Translations under genes and position numbers: made by a program | Shown: positions 53,347 through 62,496 of the stretch, piece after piece | How positions within the stretch are numbered: position 1 is the stretch's first letter | How the letters are laid out: each line of letters opens with the position of its first letter | Assembly (NCBI RefSeq): GCF_000283515.1 | Contig: NC_015974.1 | Location: 1 to 64,000 of the forward strand | Reading direction: 5' to 3' | DNA from: Sphingobium sp. SYK-6 | Lineage (GTDB): Bacteria > Pseudomonadota > Alphaproteobacteria > Sphingomonadales > Sphingomonadaceae | DNA length: 64,000 nt | The notes under the pieces: model-generated | Told to the model about the DNA's origin: nothing | Seen by the model: only the letters and a program-made list of their open reading frames with translations | Databases searched by the model: none

Positions 53347-54833
53347 TGGCCCGCCACCTTCGCCATATGCCGCAGCGTCGGTCCCGCCGGGGGCCGGTCG
53401 AACCCGAACCGGACCCGGTCACCCGCCTTGAAGCCGCGCGCGATGCCCGGATTGGCGAGCGCGAAGGTCATCGTCATCGCCGGCCAGTCGAGCGCGGGAA
53501 CGGGCTCGTGGCTGAGCGTCACCGAATTGGCCGTGATCCGCTCGATCTTGCCCGTCGTCTCGTACAGCGTGGCTTTCGACGCCGGCGCGGCGATGGTCGC
53601 CGATGCCGCACCGCCGCCGATCGGCCGCGCCTCGATTCCCGACAGGCTCGCCTCGGAATCGATCAGGAACTGCCCCGAGACGACGACGTTCTCGCCGGGC
53701 GACAGGCCGGCAAGGATCTCGGTCTCGCCGCCTGCCTCGCGGCCGATGCGGACCTCGGCGGGATGATAGCGCCCGTCGCCTGCGGCCAGCATGACGAGCG
53801 TGCGCCTGCCCGTGCGGATCACCGCTTCGCTCGGCACCAGCAGCGCCGGCTTGGCATCGCCGCCAAGCGCGACGCTGGCGAACATGCCCGGCCGCAACCG
53901 GCCGTCCCGGTTGGGCAGCTCGATCCGCACGGTGAGCGTGCGGCTGTCGGCCTGCGTGGTCGGCAGGATCGCGATCACCCGGCCGGCGAAGCGCTCGCCG
54001 GGGAAGCCCGCCAGCGTGGTGCTGGCATTCTGGCCGACCCGGACATCGCCCGCGCGCGCTTCGGGCACCGCGGCATTGAGCCAGACGGTGCCGAGCCCGC
54101 TTACCTGGGCGAGCGTCTGGCCCATGGCGAGCGTCACGCCGGCACGGGCGTCGAGCGTCTGGATCGTGCCCGAGATCGGCGTCGTGATCGTCACCACGCC
54201 GTTCGGGCGTCCGCTCCGCTCGACGCTGGCGATGAGGCCGTCGGACATGCCCATCAGCCGCAGTCGCTGGCGCGCGGCCGCGGTGAGGTCGGGCTTGCCG
54301 AGCCGCCTGACGCTCAGATATTCGGTCTGCGCGCCGCCCCATTCGGGCAGGAGCAGGTCCGCGATCGGCGCGCCGGCGCGGACCACGTCCCCGGGCGCTC
54401 GCGCATAGACGCGGCTCACGAACCCGCCCGAACGCGCCTGGATGACGGCGACGTCGCGCTGGTTGAAGTCGATCGTGCCGGTGACCTCGAGGGCCGAGGC
54501 AAGGCTGCCCATCTTCGCCGCGACGACCCGCAATCCCAGGCTCTGCCGCGCGGCGGGATCGACGGCGACCGTGGGGGCCGCGCCGGCGCTTCCTCCGTCC
54601 GCGTATCGCGGCACGAGCTGCATATCCATGAAGGGCGACTTGCCGGGCTTGTCGAACTTCTGGTTGGGGAACATCGGATCGTACCAGTAAAGGACTTTGC
54701 CTGCCCCGGCGGGCGTGGTCGCCTCCGATTGCGGTGCCTGGCGATGGCCAGCCCAATAGCCTGTGCCGCCGGCCAGCAGCGCGACAGCCAGGATCGATGC
54801 GCCCCAGCGCAGCGCGGATTTATCGAGCGTCAT
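53343..54833 (-). CDS. cusB: Adaptor CusB with fused C-terminal CusF domain
   Basis: The 496-residue membrane fusion protein has an N-terminal anchor, the heavy-metal-binding motif '[20 protein letters not shown]' (typical YHS/CusB start), lipoyl and barrel parts, and from about residue 420 a CusF-like domain ending in '[15 protein letters not shown]'. The fused domain would hand copper directly to CusA, in addition to the separate CusF. It overlaps cusC and cusA by four bases each. Confidence 0.9.
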   Translation of the reverse strand: MTLDKSALRWGASILAVALLAGGTGYWAGHRQAPQSEATTPAGAGKVLYWYDPMFPNQKFDKPGKSPFMDMQLVPRYADGGSAGAAPTVAVDPAARQSLGLRVVAAKMGSLASALEVTGTIDFNQRDVAVIQARSGGFVSRVYARAPGDVVRAGAPIADLLLPEWGGAQTEYLSVRRLGKPDLTAAARQRLRLMGMSDGLIASVERSGRPNGVVTITTPISGTIQTLDARAGVTLAMGQTLAQVSGLGTVWLNAAVPEARAGDVRVGQNASTTLAGFPGERFAGRVIAILPTTQADSRTLTVRIELPNRDGRLRPGMFASVALGGDAKPALLVPSEAVIRTGRRTLVMLAAGDGRYHPAEVRIGREAGGETEILAGLSPGENVVVSGQFLIDSEASLSGIEARPIGGGAASATIAAPASKATLYETTGKIERITANSVTLSHEPVPALDWPAMTMTFALANPGIARGFKAGDRVRFGFDRPPAGPTLRHMAKVAGQ

Positions 54834-56092
54834 GGCCGCTCCTCCCCATAGGTGATAGTGATGCGGACCGCGTCGCGCGCGACGTCGGCTTCGCGGTTGA
54901 GCGCCTCGACCTCGGCCTCCGCGAGCCCGAGCGTCGTGAGCAGCGCGGCGCCAAGGTCGAGCTTGCCGGCGCCATAGCTGTCGCGGTCGAGCTCGGCGCG
55001 GTGCCTGGCGAGTGGCACCAGCGTCTCGCGGGCATTGCGCAACCGGGAGAGATGCATGGCATGGTCTGCGAGATCGGCGTCGAGCTGCGCCACCAGCTCG
55101 CGGCGGATCGCCTCGCGGTCGAACCGACCCCCTTGCGCAAGGCTCTCGCTTGCAGCGATCCTGGGGTTCTGGCGCTTGCCGGCGAACAGCGGCAGGTCGA
55201 TCGACACGCCGACCGAGGCCATGTCGCCGTACATGGGATCGCGCCGGCCATAGGTGACGCCGACCTTCCAGTCGGGGCGCTTGTCGGCGCGCGCGAGACG
55301 CACGTCCGCTTCGGCGACTGCGATCCGCGCGTCCTGCGCGCGCAGGGCGGGAAGCGCATCGATCCCGGCCCGCAGCCGGATCGGATCGACATCGAGCATC
55401 GGCGGGTCGCCCGTCGCCTGCGGGTCGGGGTCGCCGGTATAGCGCGCGAGCCGGGCCCGCGCCTGCGCCACCACCGCAGCCATCTCGGCGCGGCGATCGG
55501 CGATGGCGGCGCGGAGCTGGTCGGGCTCGAGCGCCTGGCTCGGGCGCGCGCTGCCCGACGCCAGGCGTGCGGTCACGGTCTTCTGCAGGTCGTCGAGGCT
55601 GGCATCGAGCAGGTCGAGCTGCCGGAGCCGGCGTTCTCCATAATAGAGATCGACCCAGGCGAGGGCGGTCTCGAGCCGCACGTTGCGGCCTTCGACCAGC
55701 TCGCCCGCCTCGGCGATACCGATATCGGCCGCGGCGCGCGCGGCGCGTGCATGGCGCTTGGCGAGATTGGGGAAGGTCTGGCTGAACCCGATCGTCGCCA
55801 TAGTGAAATCGTCGCGCGTGAAGCTGCCGGCATTGGGGCCGCTCACCGGGAAGTTCTGCAGGCCCAGGTCGAGCGTCGGATCGGGCAGGCGATCGGCCGC
55901 GACCGCCGAAGAGCGGGCGCCGGCTGTCGCCGCCGCGCGCGCCTTGAGGCTTGGCGCGTTGGCGGCAGCGAGCCTCACTGCCTGCTCGTAGGTGAGCGGG
56001 CCGGCCGACACCGGCACGGCCCAGGCGCTCGCAAGCGTCGCACCGATAGAGAGCAACAGGCGTCGCACAGCGCGCCTCGGCATCATGATCAT
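54830..56092 (-). CDS. cusC: Outer-membrane factor CusC (TolC family)
   Basis: The 420-residue protein has a signal peptide ending near 'AVPVSAGPLTYEQ' and the two repeats of the TolC/OEP family ('LAWVDLYYGERRLRQLDLLD' and 'LSRLRNARETLVPLARHRAE'). It makes the outer-membrane exit of CusCBA. I chose the ATG at 56092 because GAGGGG lies about nine bases upstream; two other ATGs nearby are in frame. Confidence 0.88.
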   Translation of the reverse strand: MIMMPRRAVRRLLLSIGATLASAWAVPVSAGPLTYEQAVRLAAANAPSLKARAAATAGARSSAVAADRLPDPTLDLGLQNFPVSGPNAGSFTRDDFTMATIGFSQTFPNLAKRHARAARAAADIGIAEAGELVEGRNVRLETALAWVDLYYGERRLRQLDLLDASLDDLQKTVTARLASGSARPSQALEPDQLRAAIADRRAEMAAVVAQARARLARYTGDPDPQATGDPPMLDVDPIRLRAGIDALPALRAQDARIAVAEADVRLARADKRPDWKVGVTYGRRDPMYGDMASVGVSIDLPLFAGKRQNPRIAASESLAQGGRFDREAIRRELVAQLDADLADHAMHLSRLRNARETLVPLARHRAELDRDSYGAGKLDLGAALLTTLGLAEAEVEALNREADVARDAVRITITYGEERP

Positions 56093-56155
56093 GGATATCA
56101 TCCCCTCATGACAGAGGCGGCGCGCCAAGATGTGACGCGCCGCTCCGGAGCGGGT

Positions 56156-56413
56156 TTAGCCCTTGTCCGACCTGACTGCGCCGCGCATGCAGTCGGCGGC
56201 GCTTGCCTGCATCATCGCGCAATCGCAGCTGGCCATGTCCCGGCTGTCGGGCACCCATATGCGGACACGCGCAGGGCCAGTCGCCCGCGGACCATATTGC
56301 GGCGCCGACCGCCATTCCCAATGGCCTTGCGGCGTGCGGCTCGCGTCGGTTGCAAGCGCAGGCGCGGCGAGACTGAGGGCCGCCACAAGGGCGGCCGGAA
56401 GCAGTTTGATCAT
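56156..56413 (-). CDS. Small exported Cys/Met protein in the cus operon
   Basis: The 85-residue product has a signal peptide ('LVAALSLAAPALA') and a mature part with 'SRDMASCDCAMMQASAADCM', a Cys/Met cluster likely to bind copper. It lies 63 bp upstream of cusC on the same strand. I do not recognise the family. Confidence 0.6.
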   Translation of the reverse strand: MIKLLPAALVAALSLAAPALATDASRTPQGHWEWRSAPQYGPRATGPARVRIWVPDSRDMASCDCAMMQASAADCMRGAVRSDKG

Positions 56414-56490
56414 CACGAAAACCTTTGACTGAAAAGAAGGAAACCGGGCGCGCACGCATCGATCGATGCGCGCAGCCCGTGCTCGTTCAA

Positions 56491-56853
56491 TCAGGCAAGG
56501 CTGGTGGGAGGATCCGGCTCGGGCGCAACCGCCTTGCCGGTCAATATCGTGTCGGTCGTCCAGAAGCTGGGCGCGTCGTAGAGACGCGCAGGCGCAACGC
56601 CGCCTGCCAGGTCCGCTGCGACCAGCGGGATCACGCACCCCATCGCGGCGATGCAATCGAGCGTCAGGCCCTTGCAGGGCTTTTCGCTGGGCGCAGGCTG
56701 CTGCTTGGCCATCATCGCCATGCAGTCCGCATCCATGCCCTTGGCCAGCGGCGCGCCTGCCGCCTGCGGCACGCTGTGCGCGGCCGCCATCTGGGCTCCG
56801 AAGAGACCGGACAGCGCTCCGATGACGAGCAGGAGGGCGAGCAGGCGTTTCAC
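56491..56853 (-). CDS. Exported Cys/Met-rich protein, first gene of the cus operon
   Basis: The 120-residue product has a signal peptide and a mature part with 'KGMDADCMAMMAKQQPAPSE' and 'CKGLTLDCIAAMGCVIPL', four Cys and many Met, suggesting Cu(I) binding. It is the first gene on the minus strand after the divergent operator region. It is loosely reminiscent of small leader proteins of copper operons such as CopL, but the family is not certain. Confidence 0.6.
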   Translation of the reverse strand: MKRLLALLLVIGALSGLFGAQMAAAHSVPQAAGAPLAKGMDADCMAMMAKQQPAPSEKPCKGLTLDCIAAMGCVIPLVAADLAGGVAPARLYDAPSFWTTDTILTGKAVAPEPDPPTSLA

Positions 56854-57008
56854 GGGCCTCGATATCTAGCGGGTTTCGCGGGCGCAGCCAACCAAAGTCT
56901 CGCGCCGCGCGGATTTTGAAGTGCTGACGGCTGATTCCGTCAACTCCGCGTCAATAAAGATCCGGCCCGGGGAAGAAGATCGGCTGCGGCCTCTACGTAT
57001 ATCGAGGC

Positions 57009-57036
57009 TGGACCCGGGACCGTAGTCCCAAGCCTG
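57009..57036 (+). promoter_or_regulatory. MerR/CueR-type operator copy 1
   Basis: TGGACC is followed by the dyad GGGAC-CGTA-GTCCC (57016-57029), then AAGCCTGAAG. It matches the copies at 57550 and 63522 in GCTkGACCC and GGACC. It lies in the gap between the divergent cus operon and the 57097 gene and could serve either. Confidence 0.5.
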
Positions 57037-57096
57037 AAGAGACGCTCTTCCCCTCGGCAAAGTCCGGGCGGTGGCTTACCATCCAAGGAGGTGAAT

Positions 57097-57453
57097 ATGG
57101 TCAGAAAAACTCTCATGGTCGCGCTTGCCGGCATTTCGATGCTTGCTGCCGTCCCCGCTATGGCCCAGGGCATCGGGCACAGCCTGTTCATGCGCGGCTC
57201 GATCGTCGACACGGGCAGCAACGGCACGGTCGTCTGCATCGGCAAGGCCGATGGCGCCGAGGTCGGCCAGAAGCTCGAGGTCTATCGCGTCGTGACCCAT
57301 CCGGGTCCGTCCAAGGGCGTGGCGCCGACCTATCACCGCCAGCTCGTCGGCCATGTGACGATCGACCATATCTTTGACGATCACTTCGCGCACGTGTCCG
57401 TCGCCGACGGCACGCCTGCCAGGCACGACATCGTCGAGCTTCGCAAGAACTGA
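57097..57453 (+). CDS. Small exported protein of unknown function in the copper island
   Basis: The 118-residue product has a signal peptide ending at 'AVPAMAQG', then a compact beta-rich domain ('VVCIGKADGAEVGQKLEVYR', 'RQLVGHVTIDHIFDDHFAHV'). It has one Cys and several His. AAGGAGGTG precedes the ATG at 57097, a strong ribosome site. An SH3-like barrel is possible but not shown. Confidence 0.65.
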   Translation: MVRKTLMVALAGISMLAAVPAMAQGIGHSLFMRGSIVDTGSNGTVVCIGKADGAEVGQKLEVYRVVTHPGPSKGVAPTYHRQLVGHVTIDHIFDDHFAHVSVADGTPARHDIVELRKN

Positions 57454-57549
57454 CAAGCCGGTGGCCCGGCGGCACGGGCTGCCCTGCGACGCGTCGGGGC
57501 AGCGGGCCGCCGGCGACGAGGAGACCGTTCGGGGTCAAAGCGAAACCGC

Positions 57550-57581
57550 TTGACCCTGGACCATGGTCCAACCGGCATGAT
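57550..57581 (+). promoter_or_regulatory. MerR/CueR-type operator and promoter copy 2, upstream of the regulator
   Basis: TTGACC (57550-57555) and CATGAT (57576-57581) are 20 bp apart, and the spacer holds the perfect palindrome TGGACCATGGTCCA (57557-57570). The regulator ATG is at 57594. This suits autoregulation. Confidence 0.65.
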
Positions 57582-57593
57582 CGAGCGGATGAC

Positions 57594-58073
57594 ATGGGCA
57601 ATTTCAAGATCGGCGAACTGGCCGCGGCCGCAGGCGTGGGGCGGGATACGATCCGCTATTATGAGCGGATGGGCCTGCTGCGCGAGCCCGCGCGCACGGC
57701 AGCGGGCTACAGGCTCTACGACGCGACCGACCTCGAGCGCGTCAATTTCATCCGCTCGGCGCAGGAGCTTGGTTTCACACTCGAACAGGCCCGGCAGCTG
57801 CTGGCACTCAGGGCGTCGGACACCGCGCATGCCCAGGCCGTGCTCGATATCACGCTTGCCAAGATCGCGGACGCCGAAGCCCGGCTCGAGCGCCTGTCGG
57901 ATATCCGCGACATGCTGCGGATGCTCGCCGACGAATGCCCGGGCGAAGTGCCGGTCTCCGATTGCCCGATCCTCGCCTTCCTGACGGCGCGGCGGAAAGA
58001 CCAGCAGCATAACAAGAAACATCAGGCAGCGCAGGACGAACGATCACCACGAGCGAAAGGGGTTTTGTCATGA
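57594..58073 (+). CDS. MerR-family copper regulator, CueR-like
   Basis: The 159-residue regulator has a MerR helix-turn-helix ('VGRDTIRYYERMGLLREPAR') and a metal loop 'ADECPGEVPVSDCPILAFL' with two Cys. The third Cys that divalent sensors carry in the dimer helix is absent ('LRASDTAHAQAV'), as in CueR, so Cu(I)/Ag(I) sensing is likely. A Lys/Gln-rich C-terminal extension of about 25 residues follows. It overlaps the next lipoprotein gene by four bases. Confidence 0.82.
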   Translation: MGNFKIGELAAAAGVGRDTIRYYERMGLLREPARTAAGYRLYDATDLERVNFIRSAQELGFTLEQARQLLALRASDTAHAQAVLDITLAKIADAEARLERLSDIRDMLRMLADECPGEVPVSDCPILAFLTARRKDQQHNKKHQAAQDERSPRAKGVLS

Positions 58074-58291
58074 AGAAAATGCGTTTGATCGCCGTCCTCA
58101 CGCCGGCGCTGCTTCTAGGCGCCTGTGTGACCACGCGGCCGACCTCGGCGCAGGTCGAGAGTTGCCGGGCGATGGAGGGCAATATGGGTCTCCAGACGCC
58201 GCATGATCATGGCGAGATGAAGGGGCAGGGGCGCAACCCGATGAACCTCTCGCACGACCGGTGTCTCCGGATTCTGCGCAGCGCGCAATGA
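58070..58291 (+). CDS. Small lipoprotein of unknown function
   Basis: The 73-residue product has a lipobox 'ALLLGAC' and a short mature part with two more Cys ('VESCRAMEGNMGLQTPHDHG', 'RCLRILRS') and several Met and His. The start overlaps the regulator stop (ATGA). Copper binding is likely from composition only. Confidence 0.6.
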   Translation: MKKMRLIAVLTPALLLGACVTTRPTSAQVESCRAMEGNMGLQTPHDHGEMKGQGRNPMNLSHDRCLRILRSAQ

Positions 58292-58350
58292 GCCGGTCCG
58301 GACGCCAGGGATGGCGCCCGGACACAGTTTTCAAGCCAAGGAGCAAAGCC

Positions 58351-58671
58351 ATGATCGACCATGCGAAGAAAGCCCTTCCACTTGTCGGCGGAAGCCTGTT
58401 GCTGGCGCTCGCGCTTTCGGGCTGCGACCGCCAGGCCGACCAGACGGTGCCGCCCGCGGCGAACAGCGTCGCCGCCACCCCGGTCCTGACCGACAGCGGC
58501 AACGCTGCAGACGCGGCGCCGATGGACGCGATGAGCAACCAGGCCGAGATGGAGCGGCATCACCGTCAGGCGATGGACCATGACGCGATGCGCGCCGGGG
58601 CCGGCAACCAGACCGCGCCGGCACCCGATCCCGCGCCGGGCAATGCGGCGATGCCGATGAAGGATATGTAG
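58351..58671 (+). CDS. Met/His-containing lipoprotein
   Basis: The 106-residue product has a lipobox 'LALSGC' and an Ala/Pro-rich mature part with 'MDAMSNQAEMERHHRQAMDH' and a tail ending 'AMPMKDM'. AAGGAG precedes the ATG at 58351. It lies in the copper gene train between the regulator and the electron-transfer module, and probably binds copper in the periplasm. Confidence 0.6.
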   Translation: MIDHAKKALPLVGGSLLLALALSGCDRQADQTVPPAANSVAATPVLTDSGNAADAAPMDAMSNQAEMERHHRQAMDHDAMRAGAGNQTAPAPDPAPGNAAMPMKDM

Positions 58672-58694
58672 GCTCGCACACTAAGGGGATGAGG

Positions 58695-60605
58695 ATGTCC
58701 AGGCGGATCAGCCTTCGACGCTTGAGCCTCGGCTGCGCAATCGCTCTCAGCCTGTCCGCGAGCGCGGGCGCGCAGGAGGGCGAGGATCATGCCGCGCATC
58801 ATGGCGCAGGCATGCCGGCCGGCGGGGGCATGTCCGCACCGGCAGAGCCGGGGTCGTCGGACATGGCGAAGATGATGAACCCCATGATGGATCGCATGAT
58901 CAATGGGGAAGGGGAGAATGAGCACGGCCACGAATCGCGCCGGACCGGCTTCATCTCGCAGCTGCTCGCCTTTCCCGCGCTTGACGAAGCGGCAAGGCAG
59001 CGGGTCGCTGCGCAGGCCGGCGAACGGGTAAGCACGGGTCTGGCGATGATCAACGCCGCCTCGGCCGACGGCGCGCGTGCGACCACGGTCTCGGCCCGGC
59101 TCGATGCGGCGCGGCGCCTGCGCGAGGGAACCGACCTGTTCCGCTCCGGCACCGCCGCGCAGGGCGCGATCGGGGGCTTGCAGCCGCCCCGGGAGGTCGG
59201 GCTTGCCTGGCTGCGCGATCAGCTCGACATCGACCAGGCCGCGCCCGGCCATGCCGATCACTGGTTCGGCATCTCGCCCTCGCACCTCCTTCTCATGCTG
59301 TTCCTGGGGCTGGTGAGCGCCACGCTTATCGCGCTGCAGATCTTCCGCCTGCGGCGGATCGGGGCGATCGCCGGCGGTGTCGCCACCGCCAAGGTTCCAG
59401 CAAAGCCGGAGCCGAAGGCTGCCCCTCCCGCTACCAGGGTTGCGCCCGCGCCTGCACCCGTTGCCGACAGCGCCGGGCTCGCGCCGAGCAATGCGGCCGC
59501 ACCCGCTGGGGCGTCGCTGCGCAAGCCCAAAAGCTGGGCGGGGCAGCTGCGCGTGGTCCAGATCGTGCGAGAGACGCCGAGCGTGCTGACCTTCCGGCTC
59601 GCGGACCCGACCGCCGACCGGCTGCCGTTCGACTTCCTGCCGGGCCAGTTCCTGCAGGTCGAGGTAGAGCCCGAAGCGGGCAAGACCGCGCGCCGTTCCT
59701 ACACGATCGCCTCTTCGCCGACCCAGCGGGCCTATGTCGAACTGACGGTCAAGCGCGAGGAGCAGGGCGTGGTCTCGCGATACCTGCACGACAAGGTCGT
59801 CGCCGACGATCTGCTGAAGGTCAGCGGACCGTTCGGCGCCTTCACCTTCACGGGAACGGATGCCCAGAGCATCGTGCTGATCGCGGGCGGGGTCGGCATC
59901 ACCCCGATGATGTCGGTGCTGCGCTATCTCACCGACACCGCGTGGAAGGGTGATATCTTCTTCTTCTACGGCGCACGGTCGACCGAGGAATTCGTGTTCC
60001 GCGACGAGCTCGAGCGGCTCGAACGCCGTTTTCCCAACCTCCATGTCGTCGCCGCGATGCAGCGCGCGCCCGGCACCGTCTGGATGGGCCCCGAAGGGCC
60101 GATCACGCGCGAGATGATCCTGGCCGCGGTGCCGGAGATCGCGAGCCGGCGCATCCATATGTGCGGCCCGCCGGCGATGATGGGCGCGATGCGCGGCGTG
60201 CTGGCGGAACTCGGCGTCCCCGACGCGCAGCTGCACACCGAGGCGTTCGGTCCGGCCTCGCTGCCGGCCGACCACGAGGATCTCGAGGTCAAGCCCGCGC
60301 CCCCGCCAGCGGATAAGCCGGCCCCGAGCGCCGAGGTGGCGCCGAGCACGGTGACCTTCTCCGTGTCGGGGGTGTCGGCGGCCTTGCCCGCGGACGAGAC
60401 CGTGCTGGAGGCGGCCGAGGGCGCGGGCGTCGAGATCCCCTATGCATGCCGTGCGGGCACATGCGGCGCCTGCGTGGTCAAGCTGCTGCAGGGCGAAGTG
60501 ACGATGGAGGTCGAATCCGGCCTTGCGCCCGCCGACAAGGCGCAAGGCTATGTGCTCGCGTGCCAGGCGAAGGGGACGGGCACGCCGCTCGTGGTCGAAG
60601 CCTGA
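58695..60605 (+). CDS. Membrane-anchored FAD/NAD(P)H reductase with 2Fe-2S ferredoxin domain
   Basis: The 636-residue protein has a signal peptide, a periplasmic region rich in His and Met ('EDHAAHHGAGMPAGGGM', 'MAKMMNPMMDRMI'), one membrane helix (about residues 196-216), then cytoplasmic redox domains. These are FAD-binding 'RRSYTIASSPTQRAYVELTV', NAD(P)H-binding 'VLIAGGVGITPMMSVLRYL' and 'MCGPPAMMG', and a plant-type 2Fe-2S site 'YACRAGTCGACVVKLL' with a fourth Cys in 'VLACQAKG'. It would take electrons from NAD(P)H and pass them to the cytochrome b encoded next. The start at 58695 follows AAGGGG at good spacing. Confidence 0.82.
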   Translation: MSRRISLRRLSLGCAIALSLSASAGAQEGEDHAAHHGAGMPAGGGMSAPAEPGSSDMAKMMNPMMDRMINGEGENEHGHESRRTGFISQLLAFPALDEAARQRVAAQAGERVSTGLAMINAASADGARATTVSARLDAARRLREGTDLFRSGTAAQGAIGGLQPPREVGLAWLRDQLDIDQAAPGHADHWFGISPSHLLLMLFLGLVSATLIALQIFRLRRIGAIAGGVATAKVPAKPEPKAAPPATRVAPAPAPVADSAGLAPSNAAAPAGASLRKPKSWAGQLRVVQIVRETPSVLTFRLADPTADRLPFDFLPGQFLQVEVEPEAGKTARRSYTIASSPTQRAYVELTVKREEQGVVSRYLHDKVVADDLLKVSGPFGAFTFTGTDAQSIVLIAGGVGITPMMSVLRYLTDTAWKGDIFFFYGARSTEEFVFRDELERLERRFPNLHVVAAMQRAPGTVWMGPEGPITREMILAAVPEIASRRIHMCGPPAMMGAMRGVLAELGVPDAQLHTEAFGPASLPADHEDLEVKPAPPPADKPAPSAEVAPSTVTFSVSGVSAALPADETVLEAAEGAGVEIPYACRAGTCGACVVKLLQGEVTMEVESGLAPADKAQGYVLACQAKGTGTPLVVEA

Positions 60606-61333
60606 TGCGCGAACGCAGCGACATTGCCGTGGGCCTGCTGGTCGCGTTCCTGCTGCTGTTCCCGTTCGGCTATCTCGTGCATGTGTCGCCCCGCTTTCCG
60701 GGTAGCCTGGCCGGCGGGATCATCGGGATCGCAGCGCTCGTGCTGATGCTGCTGACGCTTCCTTATGTCGCGGCCAAGCACATCGCCTGGGTCGACAAGG
60801 CGCTCTCCCGGGTCGTCAGCAAGCCAACCCTGCTCGCCATCCACATCTATGCCGGCGTGCTGGCGCCGATCCTGGGTCTGGTCCACGCCGCGCACAAGCT
60901 CGAAAGCCCGGTCGGCCTGCTTCTGACCGTCCTCCTGCTGATGACGGTCATCACCGGCTTCATCGGCCGCTACCTGCTTGCCCAGCTTGGTCGGGCGCTG
61001 CGCGGACGCAGGTCAGAACTGGCCTCGCTTCGCGCCGCCTTCCTCGAGGAGCCGGCGGCGCCGACGCAGGCCGATACCGCAGCCCCGCCGCTGTCGGGCT
61101 GGAAGCGCTATCTGTTCGTCGCCGGGGATGCGTCCGCGGGCCAGCGCCCCCAGGACAAGGCGGGGATCGCCGCAGCGCTGGCCGATACCGAATTCGCGAT
61201 CCGTGCCGAAGAGGCAACCAACACCCTGTTCGCGCGGTGGCGGTTCCTGCACATCCTGCTGGGCTGTCTCATCTTCGCGCTGCTCGCGCTCCACGTCGGC
61301 GCGGCGATCTATTACGGGCTGCGCTGGCTATGA
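60605..61333 (+). CDS. b-type cytochrome membrane subunit
   Basis: The 242-residue protein has about five membrane helices. Two contain His pairs 14 residues apart: 'HIYAGVLAPILGLVHAAHK' and 'HILLGCLIFALLALHVG'. This is the bis-His spacing used for stacked hemes in ferric reductase and b-type cytochromes. A cytoplasmic loop of about 85 residues separates the fourth and last helices. It starts on the reductase stop (TGATG) and overlaps the multiheme gene by four bases. It should carry electrons across the membrane. Confidence 0.75.
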   Translation: MRERSDIAVGLLVAFLLLFPFGYLVHVSPRFPGSLAGGIIGIAALVLMLLTLPYVAAKHIAWVDKALSRVVSKPTLLAIHIYAGVLAPILGLVHAAHKLESPVGLLLTVLLLMTVITGFIGRYLLAQLGRALRGRRSELASLRAAFLEEPAAPTQADTAAPPLSGWKRYLFVAGDASAGQRPQDKAGIAAALADTEFAIRAEEATNTLFARWRFLHILLGCLIFALLALHVGAAIYYGLRWL

Positions 61334-62052
61334 GCTGGCAGCGTCTTTCCTACGCCGTCTTCATCGCAGCCCTGCTGGTGATGGTCGCCGCGGTCGCGAT
61401 CCGGATGCGATCGGACGCGCCGAGGGATGCCGGCCTGGTGGCGCAGCTCGTCTCGCCCGGCCCGCTCTCGAGCGCGCACCAGTCCTTTGCCGGCCAATGC
61501 ACGGCCTGCCACACGCCGGGCAAGGGCGTCGAAACCCGGACCTGTCTCACCTGCCATGCGGGCACCGATTTCGGGACGAAGCAGTCGACGCAGTTCCACG
61601 CGAAAGCGACGCAGTGCACCTCCTGCCACGTCGAACATGAGGGAGAGCGCGGCATCATCCGCATGGATCACGCCGCGTTGCTCGACATGGCGAAGTGGCG
61701 GCAGCCTTTGGCGGGCATGTCGACAAACACTCGAAGCCTGACCCCCGAGACCGCGCTCAATTGCGCGAGCTGCCATGCGTTCCGCGATCCGCACCAGGGC
61801 CTGTTCGGCACCGACTGCGCGAGCTGCCACAAGACCGACAGCTGGAAGATCGCCAATTACCGCCATCCATCGGTCAATTCGACGCAGTGCGCCGAGTGCC
61901 ATAAGGCGCCGCCCAGTCACTTCATGGAGCATTTCAGCATGGTCTCGCAGCGCGCAGCCGGATCGAAGGCGCGCGTCGACCAATGCTATGCCTGTCACGC
62001 CACCGACAGCTTCAACAATATCCGCAAGCGAGGCTGGTATGATCACCATTGA
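61330..62052 (+). CDS. Seven-heme c-type cytochrome
   Basis: The 240-residue protein has an N-terminal membrane anchor and seven CxxCH heme sites: CTACH, CLTCH, CTSCH, CASCH, CASCH, CAECH and CYACH, spread over residues 57-220. Additional His residues could be the distal ligands, as in cytochrome c3/NrfB-type proteins. It lies in the periplasm, coupled by ATGA overlap to the cytochrome b gene. It is the likely terminal electron donor of the module, with copper or another periplasmic oxidant as the acceptor. Confidence 0.85.
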   Translation: MSWQRLSYAVFIAALLVMVAAVAIRMRSDAPRDAGLVAQLVSPGPLSSAHQSFAGQCTACHTPGKGVETRTCLTCHAGTDFGTKQSTQFHAKATQCTSCHVEHEGERGIIRMDHAALLDMAKWRQPLAGMSTNTRSLTPETALNCASCHAFRDPHQGLFGTDCASCHKTDSWKIANYRHPSVNSTQCAECHKAPPSHFMEHFSMVSQRAAGSKARVDQCYACHATDSFNNIRKRGWYDHH

Positions 62053-62482
62053 GGCCGACTGGCTGAGCGCCTTCTTCCGGCTCGCCGTGATCGGCCTGGA
62101 ACTGGCGGGCACGCTGACCATCCTGGTCGGCGCGGGGCTCGCAACCTTTCTGTTTGCGCGGCGGGCGAGGGCGGGCGACCGAACCGAGGCCTATAGCACG
62201 TTCCGCTCGGCGCTCGGCCGCAGCATCCTGCTCGGCCTGGAATTTCTGGTCGCCGGCGACATCGTCAAGTCGCTGGTGATCAACCCGACGCTCGACGATC
62301 TCATCGTGCTGGCCGGGCTTGTGCTGGTGCGGACCTTCCTGAGCATCTCGCTCGGGGTCGAGATCAACGGTCACTGGCCCTGGGAGGAAACCCGGATGGC
62401 GCGGGAGAAGGCGCGTGCGGCGTCGGATGGGTCGCCGGCGACGGCTGAGGCCGCCGGATGCGGCACACCGCGCAAGGGATAG
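62039..62482 (+). CDS. DUF1622-like membrane protein
   Basis: The 147-residue protein has three predicted membrane helices with 'FRSALGRSILLGLEFLVAGD' and 'VRTFLSISLGVEINGHWPWE', the conserved pattern of DUF1622 proteins. Function unknown. It overlaps the end of the heme protein gene by 14 bp, so it is part of the same operon. Confidence 0.7.
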   Translation: MITIEADWLSAFFRLAVIGLELAGTLTILVGAGLATFLFARRARAGDRTEAYSTFRSALGRSILLGLEFLVAGDIVKSLVINPTLDDLIVLAGLVLVRTFLSISLGVEINGHWPWEETRMAREKARAASDGSPATAEAAGCGTPRKG

Positions 62483-62496
62483 CCGATGGAGGGTGC

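Noticed and set aside
51253-54851. Open frames opposite cusA and cusB
   Set aside because: Same shadow effect of high-GC third positions; the cus proteins on the other strand are unmistakable.
58566-60545. Long open frame opposite the flavin reductase gene (about 659 codons)
   Set aside because: Antisense to well-supported FAD and 2Fe-2S domains; no recognisable motif or ribosome site.
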